Source: Thermoplasmata archaeon (GTDB lineage: Archaea > Thermoplasmatota > Thermoplasmata > Thermoplasmatales > Thermoplasmataceae). Taken from it: DNA of 17,753 nt. Of the stretch, positions 6,857 through 13,708 are shown in pieces. Each line of letters starts with the position of its first letter. Within the stretch, counting starts at the first letter, position 1. The notes below the pieces were generated by a model that saw nothing but the letters and a program-made list of their open reading frames with translations, had not been told where the DNA came from and searched no databases. The stretch covers positions 1 to 17,753 of the forward strand of contig JAKAUD010000128.1 of the NCBI GenBank assembly GCA_021827885.1, written 5' to 3'. The translations under genes and the position numbers were made by a program.

Positions 6857-8644
6857 CTATGGCTCCGACCTCTTTTTTCGGTTTCTCACATATAGTCCAG
6901 CCACTAACCCGACCACTATGACGACTACCACTACTGATGCCACGATTATTGGTAGAGTATTATTAGCAGGTGGAGCGTGAGTGGATGTTGAAACCAGTTC
7001 TGGATTTAGTAAGATCCACATTCCGTACCCATATTGCGGAACCATTCCTGAATAATTCGCTGGAACATTTGTCCATTGTGTATTGTAAGCAAATAGATCC
7101 TCTGGGGAATCCAGTGGTAGTATGGACGCATTCAAGTAAGTCAGATTTTGCATTTCAAAGGCGTCTCTTTTTGCTGCAGAAGTAGAAGTTGCACTAGTCA
7201 TTGCAGTGTACAATTCATTGTATGTACTGTTGTTGTACCCGGGGGAATTTCCATAAAGGTGAAGCTGTGAACTAGTCATAACGTATAATTCGCTGCCGAA
7301 GTTAGCATCAGAGAACCAGTCTGCAATTATCATGTCATAGCTGTATGAATCAGTCATTGCGGTTATGGTCGCGGTATCGTAGGCGCCAGTGGTCACTTCA
7401 ACACCTATAGCTTTCCATTCCTGAACCATCACGGGCGCAACGTCAATCCACGCAGTCATTCCTGAAGGAATAGCCAAGCTTAGCTCGAAGGTTGTTCCGT
7501 TCGGAAATTCACGATATCCGTTAGGTCCCCACTTATAGCCACTTTCGTTTAATAGTTCATTAGCAAGTGAGACATTATAAGGCCACGGCTTGAGATAAGT
7601 ATTATAATCCGGATTTCCAGGTGGAACAAGACCCACTGTGGGAAGGGCATACCCGTTATAAGCTAGCTTAATCAGATAGCTGAGGTTAAGCGCATAAGAT
7701 AATGCCTCTCTTACATTGATGTTCCTCAGAGCCGGGCTTCCGTTACCGTTCGGAAATTCATTATATGCAATAAACTCGTCTATAGTGGAGGGAGCGGCAA
7801 CTACTTTCACACTGGTATCATTTTTCAGGGAAGGGAGCATTGTCGAGGCTACGAAGGCCTCCGAGACATATCCAGATTCAAGTCCTGCCAGTAATGCTGT
7901 ATTGCTAGTATAGTCCTGAACAATTAATTTTGAATAGTGTGCGGAATAAGCCGGATACCAGAATTTGGGATTTTTTACCAACTCAAGAGCGGCATTCGGT
8001 GTATAATTGGCCATCAGGAAAGGTCCACCCCCGACGAACGAAGCACCGGTAGTAAATCCTGAATAGCTAGAGTCGTTAAGATTTTTCCATATGTGATAAG
8101 GTACTATCACTTGAGGTAAAGCGACATAAATAAAGCCGATGCCAGTAAATTTTATCATGACAGTGTAATTGTTAATGGCAGTCGTCGATGTAACACTCTT
8201 AAACCAGCTATTTTCGTGCGTCCACGGCTGTTTATACTCGTTGAAAGACCACGCTACGTCTTGGGCCGTAATCGGCACACCATCTGACCAGACCGCATTA
8301 TGATTTAGATAAAAAATGGCCGTATGATTAGTATAGTTAATGTCCCAGCTTGAAGCTAGATAAGGTACGAGTTCTGTCATGTTGGCACTCCAACAGACTA
8401 GGGCCGGATAAACAAGTTCCATAATGGTTTGAGTTGTCATGTAGTGTGTGTTAAACGGATTCAGATAATCAACGAACGACGTTCTCCCCCATATAAAAGT
8501 TGCATTGGAGCTATTAGCAGCTGCTGCAGACAAAGCAGCAGATTGGTTATTTTGTCCACCATTGCTTAGTGCTGCGAAGGTAAAAGATCCTGCAACCATT
8601 ACTAAGATTACCAAAATACTGACTACTTTAGAAATCTTATCCAT
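6857..8644 (-). CDS. membrane-anchored peptide-binding protein of the ABC transporter (SBP family 5)
   Basis: This 595-residue protein captures peptides outside the cell and hands them to DppBC. A signal-type hydrophobic segment lies at about residues 5-25. A low-complexity Gln/Asn/Ser/Ala stretch follows (to about 48), then the family 5 solute-binding domain, with recognisable pieces such as DPLNPF-like VDYLNPFN (58-65), NAVWSDGVPITAQDVAWSFN, and NVREALSYALN. The tail has a hydrophobic helix at about 565-587 followed by the basic RNRKKR, so the protein is probably anchored at its C-terminus with the binding domain outside, as is common in Thermoplasmatales and haloarchaea. About 20 N-x-S/T sequons are spread along the chain, suggesting heavy glycosylation. 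It is first in the operon, with a TATA box upstream. Exact ligand size (di- or oligopeptide) is not readable from sequence. Confidence 0.92.
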   Translation of the reverse strand: MDKISKVVSILVILVMVAGSFTFAALSNGGQNNQSAALSAAAANSSNATFIWGRTSFVDYLNPFNTHYMTTQTIMELVYPALVCWSANMTELVPYLASSWDINYTNHTAIFYLNHNAVWSDGVPITAQDVAWSFNEYKQPWTHENSWFKSVTSTTAINNYTVMIKFTGIGFIYVALPQVIVPYHIWKNLNDSSYSGFTTGASFVGGGPFLMANYTPNAALELVKNPKFWYPAYSAHYSKLIVQDYTSNTALLAGLESGYVSEAFVASTMLPSLKNDTSVKVVAAPSTIDEFIAYNEFPNGNGSPALRNINVREALSYALNLSYLIKLAYNGYALPTVGLVPPGNPDYNTYLKPWPYNVSLANELLNESGYKWGPNGYREFPNGTTFELSLAIPSGMTAWIDVAPVMVQEWKAIGVEVTTGAYDTATITAMTDSYSYDMIIADWFSDANFGSELYVMTSSQLHLYGNSPGYNNSTYNELYTAMTSATSTSAAKRDAFEMQNLTYLNASILPLDSPEDLFAYNTQWTNVPANYSGMVPQYGYGMWILLNPELVSTSTHAPPANNTLPIIVASVVVVVIVVGLVAGLYVRNRKKRSEP

Positions 8645-8674
8645 CTTAATTCACAGAAATTACAAGAGAAGTCA

Positions 8675-8688
8675 TTATATAAAAATTT
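8675..8688 (-). promoter_or_regulatory. TATA box of the peptide transporter operon
   Basis: On the minus strand this reads aaatttttatataa, a good archaeal TATA element. Its centre is about 36 bases before the binding-protein ATG at 8644, predicting transcription start near 8650-8656 and a leader of roughly ten bases. Confidence 0.55.
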
Positions 8689-8696
8689 TGGACATT

Positions 8697-8732
8697 TTAG
8701 ACCGCTAAAATTGATTTGGTCTAATCAATTTT
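8697..8732. repeat. two interlocked inverted repeats upstream of the peptide transporter promoter
   Basis: A perfect 10-base inverted repeat, AAAATTGATT (8707-8716) and AATCAATTTT (8723-8732), has a six-base spacer. A second one, TTAGACC (8697-8703) and GGTCTAA (8718-8724), has a 14-base spacer and shares two bases with it, so the arms are ordered A-B-A'-B'. They lie just upstream of the TATA box (8675-8688) on the promoter side, where an operator or activator site would be. AT-richness makes chance repeats possible. Confidence 0.45.
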
Positions 8733-9506
8733 TCTATCAAGAATAAATTTTATCCATAAAATTCTGAGACTTATGAAATAAATTATAAATTCTCAAGAAA
8801 TGACAGGCTCGGCTTTTTTCAGCTTATCGAATGTAGTACTGCCCAAATATATTCTAGGGGCTGCAGGAATATAAGATTCTGCATGAGAGTCTTTCACTTG
8901 ATTGCGTTTATGGAGTTGAGTGGTGGTTGGGTAGTAAAGACTGTCACATACTAGCGATAATAAAGCTGTTCTCAATGGTCTGCTCCCTTATGGAACTGGG
9001 ACAGTATAAGATTAATATTATAAGTAAGGAAGAAGAATCCATATGGCTGGATAATTGCCATAATAGAAAATCTTATGCCAAACCACCTTCTCGAGACATT
9101 GATGAACTCACTGGAGTTTAGCATACTCCTAGTGTGACTCCCACCCTAATTTTCTGATCTGATCCTATTGAATTTATATAGAAATCAAGGAAGAGGCAGA
9201 TATCCGATATGTCTATAGCGTCAAAGATGTTTATTAAGGGTTTATTTCAGACTTTGTTCTACAGTTTTATGTCTCCGCTTTGGTTTGCAAAATCTTAGGC
9301 AGATAAATTTCTGAGTAAGTAATTATTTAACCGTGTTAAGTTCGAAATTTAACTAAAATCGAACTCTCTCCTTTAGCATTTAGATAGAATAAGTAACTCT
9401 TTTTGTCTGGGTCGATTTAACCTCATAAGAGTCCGTATTAAATTCTAGACAGGGCACTATTGCGATTTTGGAGTTGAATGCGAGCCAACCTACTGCTTTT
9501 AAGATT
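8733..9506. other. long intergenic stretch, perhaps with a decayed transposase piece
   Basis: No intact gene is visible. A 64-codon plus-strand frame (8927-9121) contains ILAIIKLFSMVCSLME and later EEESIWLDN, a spacing loosely like the DUF772 region of IS1182-type transposases (I-K-x-x-x-Y, then x-x-W-L), but the match is too weak to name. Two overlapping inverted repeats occur near 9335-9365 (AGTTCGA/TCGAACT and GTTAA/TTAAC), downstream of the amidotransferase gene end. The rest looks non-coding. Confidence 0.3.
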
Positions 9507-10253
9507 TTAAAGTTCTTCTGAATACAATTTTCCTCTCTCAATTTCAGAGGTTTTTAAATCTTTCGGGAAATAACTGGAACGAATTATGCTGCTGGAGAAT
9601 ACACCTTTAAATTTTTCATTTTTCACAGCGTATAGTTTGTTATACTCTTTGAACTCTTTTCCAGGTGCATTGTCTGCGTGATAGAAAATTGAGAGTACAT
9701 TTGGGGGCCTTCTATCTACGGCAACTACCAAGATATTTGCCCCCCCTTTAATGTACTCTTTTCGTTTAGAAATCTCCATTGCCTTTGCAAGTCTTGTCTT
9801 CATATCGCCATCAATTGTCATGACAAAGTTTAAAAAAACTTCTGTGTCGTTTATAAATTCTGGATGTTCGTAACCCAGAGTTTCGTTTATCTTGTTTTTA
9901 TCAAACCACCCGTTATGAACCATGTAAACTTCATATCTTTGGTCTGTTGCGTGAAATGGATGATTATTAAGTACACCCATTCCTTCACTTGGCGCTGCAG
10001 CCCGTGCATGCATCATGATGATTCCATTGGAGATTTCTGGTACCTTAGTGTCACGCCTCAGGGGAGTCGAATATCTGTTAAACACTATTCTTTCTTTGTT
10101 TATATTTAGAAACCCCCACCCATCCTTGTGAGATAGCTTCCTGCCATCTTTGTCTAAACGAAGAGGATCTTCGGAAGCTACATCCGAAAGTGATTGAAAA
10201 ATAGATCGGAATTCGTCCTCAAAATTCCCCCAAAGTATTGCGATTCTACACAT
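9507..10253 (-). CDS. class II glutamine amidotransferase (YafJ/DUG3-like, stand-alone)
   Basis: This 248-residue N-terminal-nucleophile hydrolase should release ammonia from glutamine or cleave a gamma-glutamyl amide, in the cytoplasm. The start is set by chemistry: the ATG at 10253 places Cys immediately after Met (MCRIAIL), which becomes the N-terminal nucleophile; the upstream ATG at 10271 would bury it. Further family motifs are HKDGWGF (43-49), MHARAAAPSE (81-90; substrate-binding Arg), VHNGWFD (112-118; oxyanion Asn-Gly) and NDTE (135-138). There is no synthase domain, so unlike PurF, GlmS or AsnB it works alone or with a separate partner, as in the YafJ/DUG3 group (some of which act on glutathione-like peptides). 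A TATA element sits 27 bases before this ATG, implying a leaderless mRNA and supporting the start. Its true substrate is unknown. Confidence 0.85.
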   Translation of the reverse strand: MCRIAILWGNFEDEFRSIFQSLSDVASEDPLRLDKDGRKLSHKDGWGFLNINKERIVFNRYSTPLRRDTKVPEISNGIIMMHARAAAPSEGMGVLNNHPFHATDQRYEVYMVHNGWFDKNKINETLGYEHPEFINDTEVFLNFVMTIDGDMKTRLAKAMEISKRKEYIKGGANILVVAVDRRPPNVLSIFYHADNAPGKEFKEYNKLYAVKNEKFKGVFSSSIIRSSYFPKDLKTSEIERGKLYSEEL

Positions 10254-10275
10254 GCTTAATATAATGGACATTTAC

Positions 10276-10284
10276 TTTAAATAA
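10276..10284 (-). promoter_or_regulatory. TATA box of the glutamine amidotransferase gene
   Basis: The minus strand reads ttatttaaa centred 27 bases upstream of the ATG at 10253, the spacing expected for a transcript starting at or next to the start codon. Confidence 0.5.
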
Positions 10285-10415
10285 TTTATTTAAGCTATTA
10301 CACTGGAATGTTTATGCAGATTTCACTCATTTTAAGTTTAAGAGATTAGTGTATTTATTACGTAGTTAACATAGTTTAGAGAATGTTTTTAGAGTGTTAG
10401 AATAAATGTCGAGAT

Positions 10416-10483
10416 AAAGGTAGCCGAACCACTTACCAGGCTATTTTGCACCCTTCAGTGGTCCGGATGCTTACCTTTGCATC
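10416..10483. repeat. structured inverted repeat (possible RNA hairpin or element end)
   Basis: AAAGGTA (10416-10422) pairs with TACCTTT (10472-10478) and, inside it, ACCACT (10428-10433) pairs with AGTGGT (10457-10462), giving a two-part stem with a 5/9-base internal loop and a 23-base apical loop. Competing pairings exist: TAGCC (10421-10425) with GGCTA (10439-10443), and GATGC (10466-10470) with GCATC (10479-10483). The region is GC-richer than its AT-rich flanks. It lies about 420 bases upstream of the TnpB remnant, near where the left end of such an element could be expected. It could instead belong to an unannotated RNA; strand is unknown. Confidence 0.4.
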
Positions 10484-10896
10484 AACGGCACTATAAGATG
10501 ACTAGGGATAGCTCTTGACTTTAGCAAATATGTAAACTTCCACGACCGACATTAATGCGTCCCTTGACGTCAGCGATTTGACTTATTTTTTTTCGTTGTT
10601 TGTTGTACTATTTGAATTTTTCACAATCATTGACGTAGTAAAGACGGGGGAGATGTTTAGTTCCTATTTCAGTAAGTTGATTTTCAACTCTTTTGTTTCT
10701 CCTCTTCAATTTTTCTCAATAGTACTATGAATTATGCATGGGTAGGAGTACCACTGATCGTTTGTCGCACATTAGGTAGAATTATAAAGAGTAACAAAGT
10801 CACCTCATCTGATTTTGTCTTTAAATTCAGAATAATAGGGCAAAGCCGTATCGTCCAGAAAATTTATTTCAATAGGGTCACTGATATTACCGTAGA
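10484..10896. other. non-coding or fully eroded stretch
   Basis: No frame on either strand shows a recognisable protein. A plus-strand open frame beginning at 10727 runs to 11026, but its second half is out of frame with the TnpB-like residues, so I treat it as spurious. If a TnpB N-terminal half was once here, it is no longer readable by eye. Confidence 0.3.
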
Positions 10897-11130
10897 GAGA
10901 TTCCACCGGCTGAAGAGGATGCTCCAGTGTCATTCGATTGGACTGTTAAGGTCCGCGGGGACTGGTATGCATCTGTGCTCGCAGCTGGCAAGGCGGATAA
11001 GGACTTCCCGTTATAGAAGGTTTTGACAGTGGGTGATGTCGGACTTAAGAGGCTTGCTGATTACACCAACGGTTATCCCACGATAGTGGTGATCGTTGGA
11101 GTGCAGAGGATATGCGGTCCCCTACCCTAA
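10897..11130 (+). pseudogene. broken central part of a TnpB (IS200/IS605 family) gene
   Basis: This 77-codon frame has one internal TAG (11014-11016). Before it comes DWTVKVRGDWYASVLAAG, like the W-Y-x-S strand that precedes the RuvC domain of TnpB; after it comes VGDVGLKRLADYTNGY, a good match to the RuvC-I motif V-G-I-D-x-G-L-K-x-x-A-x-x-S-N-G with one residue (the Ile) missing just before the catalytic Asp. TnpB is an RNA-guided nuclease carried by IS200/IS605 transposons and the ancestor of Cas12. The stop, the missing residue and loss of frame on both sides show it is dead. GC content here is about 50-55% by hand count, above that of the neighbouring genes, so the element may have come from a higher-GC relative. 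Confidence 0.6.
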
Positions 11131-11171
11131 ACCCTTCATATTCACCCGTGATGGTCAGATACTGCAGATAA

Positions 11172-11561
11172 CACGGTCTCCCGCCCGCATGGGTGATTCC
11201 AGAATCCAAATACGGCAATAAAGTGGACAACGATAATGGCGTTCACTTGAAGAGTGTGGAATACGGAGGGAGCAGGGGAGATGACTGCGACTAGAGTGTC
11301 TATCCGTACTGCACGGAAGATGACACCATGGAACCGGAGGACATGCAGGAATGGGTTTCAATATTATGGATGAAGCACCACAAGATGATGATGAAGTCGG
11401 AGAATATGCTGTCGAAGGAGCTCATCTTCCTCATGAAGAGGGTAACGATGCTGAAAGAGAGGATGGGTGAAGATAAGAGGGTGATGAGTGCAGTAGATTG
11501 GAGGCATGATATTAAGGCCAAGAATGGTAAGGAGAGAAAGAATGAGGACGGCTCTGGGTGA
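11172..11561 (+). pseudogene. degenerate reading frame in a GC-rich block, product unknown
   Basis: A 129-codon plus-strand frame with a single in-frame TAG (11292-11294) continues the GC-rich block. Its conceptual product has an Asp/Gly/Tyr-rich first part (ESKYGNKVDNDNGVHLKSVE) and a Met/Lys-rich, helical second part from MEPEDMQEWVSILWMKHH onwards. A competing frame over about 11350-11470 gives a very acidic product (EAPQDDDEVGEYAVEGAHLP). I recognise neither and cannot decide which, if either, was translated. It follows the TnpB fragment on the same strand but does not resemble the following part of TnpB, so it may be a separate gene or an insertion into the element. Confidence 0.3.
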
Positions 11562-12175
11562 TTAGAATGACTAAGATAAGGAAGAAAGTGCCAGCAAGAA
11601 ATTAGTTTATAATGGGAAAATACCATTTGGTAAAAGGCGCAGGCGAATGGCACTTAAGGATCGCGCTGACACAGGCAATAACGTCGTGCTGAGAGTCAGA
11701 AAATACTGGCATTAGGAGGTGACAATCTCCGCCTCCCTAACAATAATCTCAGTCGTAGATTTGATGAATGCCAATTTCCACCTTATCAACATCACTTCCT
11801 ACCATTCCACCAATCAGGCCATTCCATAGGCTCATCTGCTTGCTGGGTACGTATAAGTCTTCACACTTCGCTAAGTGTCAATACCTTATTTCATAACTGT
11901 CTCTCTGTTTGAATACCTCAGTTCCACACATTTTTCAACCCTTTCATGATATTTTTCATTGCCCTGAGAGGCCCCATAATCCCCTTCGAATGTGTAGCGG
12001 GGAGGTTTGCAGCTAGACCACTTCTACTCAAATCACTTTCCTTCAGGGAATATAGGAATGAAATATTGAGTTGGCAAAAAATGGCTCGTGAATCATGGAA
12101 ATTTCTCAATATTTTATGACCGCGTTCATAACACACTTCTATTCGGTGAGTGCTTTTGCAGCTTGAACACTCAAA
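11562..12175. other. gene-free stretch between the two TnpB remnants
   Basis: Frames are short and stop-rich on both strands. A 72-residue minus-strand frame (11918-12136) exists but has no recognisable motif. A small perfect palindrome, TACCATTTGGTA, lies at 11621-11632. I see no RNA gene here. Confidence 0.35.
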
Positions 12176-12343
12176 ATGAGAGTGATTCCATACAAGGTGG
12201 CAACCATTTCAGGTTTCATAATCAAATATGCACTGCTGGAGTATATGGGTTATTACGGAGTTTACATAGTATCGCCTAAGTACGATTACTCAAACAGAAG
12301 TACTCGGATAGGCCATTCTAATCGAAGCCTCGATATTCTCTGA
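12176..12343 (+). pseudogene. TnpB C-terminal remnant with lost zinc-finger cysteines
   Basis: The 55-codon frame from ATG 12176 to TGA 12341-12343 contains LLEYMGYYGVYIVSPKYDYS followed by NRSTRIGHSNRS. In intact TnpB the same region reads approximately L-L-x-Y-K-A-x-x-x-G-x-x-V-V-x-V-x-P-x-Y-T-S-x-x-C-x-x-C-G-H, so helix, strand and the start of the zinc ribbon line up, but both cysteines are replaced (Ser/Thr and Ile positions). The second half of the zinc ribbon and the last RuvC motif are absent or out of frame. It lies downstream of, and in the same orientation as, the fragment at 10897-11130, although about 600-700 bases further away than in a single intact TnpB, so it is either the same gene split by an insertion or a second dead copy. 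Confidence 0.45.
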
Positions 12344-12586
12344 AGCATATGCTAAAGAAATTGTCAAGAAAAGGTATGAGATTTCTGCCTAGTCTTAATT
12401 GCCTCAATTTAGATCTTTTGAATGCAGTTCCAGTTTTCAAGTCTTGAAACGAACGGTCAGGAATGATCAAGAGTGAGGAGGATGTAATAAGTTGCAGGAA
12501 ATGATCCCAGCTTTCGATACAGGATATCAGCCTTAAACATCTAATAGCGTTATAAATTCCCTATATTTTTATATTTAATCTGCTAT
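12344..12586. promoter_or_regulatory. upstream region and promoter of the aminotransferase gene
   Basis: The first two thirds show no gene. Near the end are TATA-like elements, tataaatt (12551-12558) and tatatttttatatttaa (12562-12578). The first would start transcription around 12580, giving a leader of about 30 bases that includes gaggagaaagggg, a usable ribosome binding site before the ATG at 12611. Confidence 0.4.
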
Positions 12587-12610
12587 TTGCCCATAGAGGA
12601 GAAAGGGGAT

Positions 12611-13708
12611 ATGTATCCAAGAATCCGTACTGCTAAAGGGGCCTATCTTTTTGATGAAGAAGGAAAAAAATATATTAACTTTTCAGAGTCTATAAATATC
12701 CTTGGTCACAGAAATCAAGAATTGTTGTCGGTGATTCGGAGTCATTTAAAAACGGAAATCATCCATTACCCTATGACCATTTCAACACAACCTGCGGCAT
12801 CTGAATTGGAGAACAAGTTGAAGAAAGTGACAGGATTGAACGATGGCACAGCAATATTCTCAAGTTCCGGTTCTGAGGCATGCGATATTGCTCTTTCAAT
12901 TCTTTCAGACTTTGGTCCAGTTGTTACCTTGAAAGGAGGGTATCAGGGATTAAGCGGCCAATTCCTGAATAAGGGCGAATATGATAGATTAAGGTATGGA
13001 CACGGATTCAATTTATCCTTCCCCAAGAGCAGACAAGTCATTGATGAGTTGGAGGAGTTCGTAAATCTCGGGGCGAGAAGCATATTGTTGGAAGAGCTTC
13101 AGGTTGAGGCAGGAGTCAGGGAAGTGTATGATGGTTTTTTAAAGGACGTCAAAGATGCTTTTCCAGAACTCTTGGTCTGTGTTGATGAGTCATACACCGG
13201 CTTGGGTAAAACAGGAAGGTTGTTTGCATATCAATGGCAGGAAATCGTTCCAGACATAGTGGTGATCGGCAAAGCGATAGGTGGCGGAATTCCCTTAGGT
13301 ATAACTTTTCTGCACAAGGGAGTTCTTGACAGATTAGAGACCGCTAAGAGATTCAGAAATAATTCTTTTGGATCAACCGCTGGAAATCTTATGGGACTTA
13401 GTATTGCCAACTTTCTGATTGACAAAGTTTCTAATGATCATTTTCTGGGTGAAGTCAGGGAGAAAGGAGATCTTTTCAAAACCATGTTTGGTGAGAAATT
13501 ATCGAGAAGTATCAGGGGACGAGGACTCATACTTGGAATAAAGCTAGATGAAGGAAATATCAGCGATACCATAATGAAGATTCGGGAACAGGGTGTTTAC
13601 GTCACGAGAATGGACGACGTCATTAGAATATCCCCTCCGCTTAACATACCACAAGATATCTTGATAAAGGGAGGAAAGAAAATAATGAATATAATAGAGA
13701 ATCTCTAG
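12611..13708 (+). CDS. class III (PLP-dependent) aminotransferase
   Basis: The 365-residue protein is a fold-type I aminotransferase of class III (ornithine, acetylornithine, GABA or related omega-amino groups). It has the opening KGAYLFDEEGKKYINF, the phosphate-binding SSSGSEACDIAL (84-95 from this ATG), the E-E-L-Q-V-E-A-G segment, the PLP-pyridine Asp192 in VDESYTGLGKTG, and the Schiff-base Lys221 in IVVIGKAIGGGIPLG, then FGSTAGN where family members have F-G-x-N-P. At about 365 residues it is at the short end for the class, nearer ArgD/LysJ types than the 430-residue transaminases. The C-terminal end with VYVTRMDDVIRISPPLNIP is normal. A TTG at 12587 would add eight residues; I prefer ATG because gaggagaaagggg precedes it. 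The substrate is not readable. It converges on an amino-acid permease gene, sharing stop-codon bases. Confidence 0.85.
   Translation: MYPRIRTAKGAYLFDEEGKKYINFSESINILGHRNQELLSVIRSHLKTEIIHYPMTISTQPAASELENKLKKVTGLNDGTAIFSSSGSEACDIALSILSDFGPVVTLKGGYQGLSGQFLNKGEYDRLRYGHGFNLSFPKSRQVIDELEEFVNLGARSILLEELQVEAGVREVYDGFLKDVKDAFPELLVCVDESYTGLGKTGRLFAYQWQEIVPDIVVIGKAIGGGIPLGITFLHKGVLDRLETAKRFRNNSFGSTAGNLMGLSIANFLIDKVSNDHFLGEVREKGDLFKTMFGEKLSRSIRGRGLILGIKLDEGNISDTIMKIREQGVYVTRMDDVIRISPPLNIPQDILIKGGKKIMNIIENL

Noticed and set aside
8793..8975. 60-codon minus-strand frame
   Set aside because: No motif, no start signal and no family resemblance; likely chance.
10727..11026. 99-codon plus-strand frame
   Set aside because: Its second half is out of frame with the TnpB-like residues, and the rest shows no known motif.
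11300..11653. 117-codon minus-strand frame
   Set aside because: Antisense to the purine-rich degenerate block; its Ser/His/Ile-rich product is typical of a shadow frame.
11918..12136. 72-codon minus-strand frame in the decayed region
   Set aside because: Some stretches look protein-like, perhaps a remnant, but I could not place any motif and no start signal is visible.
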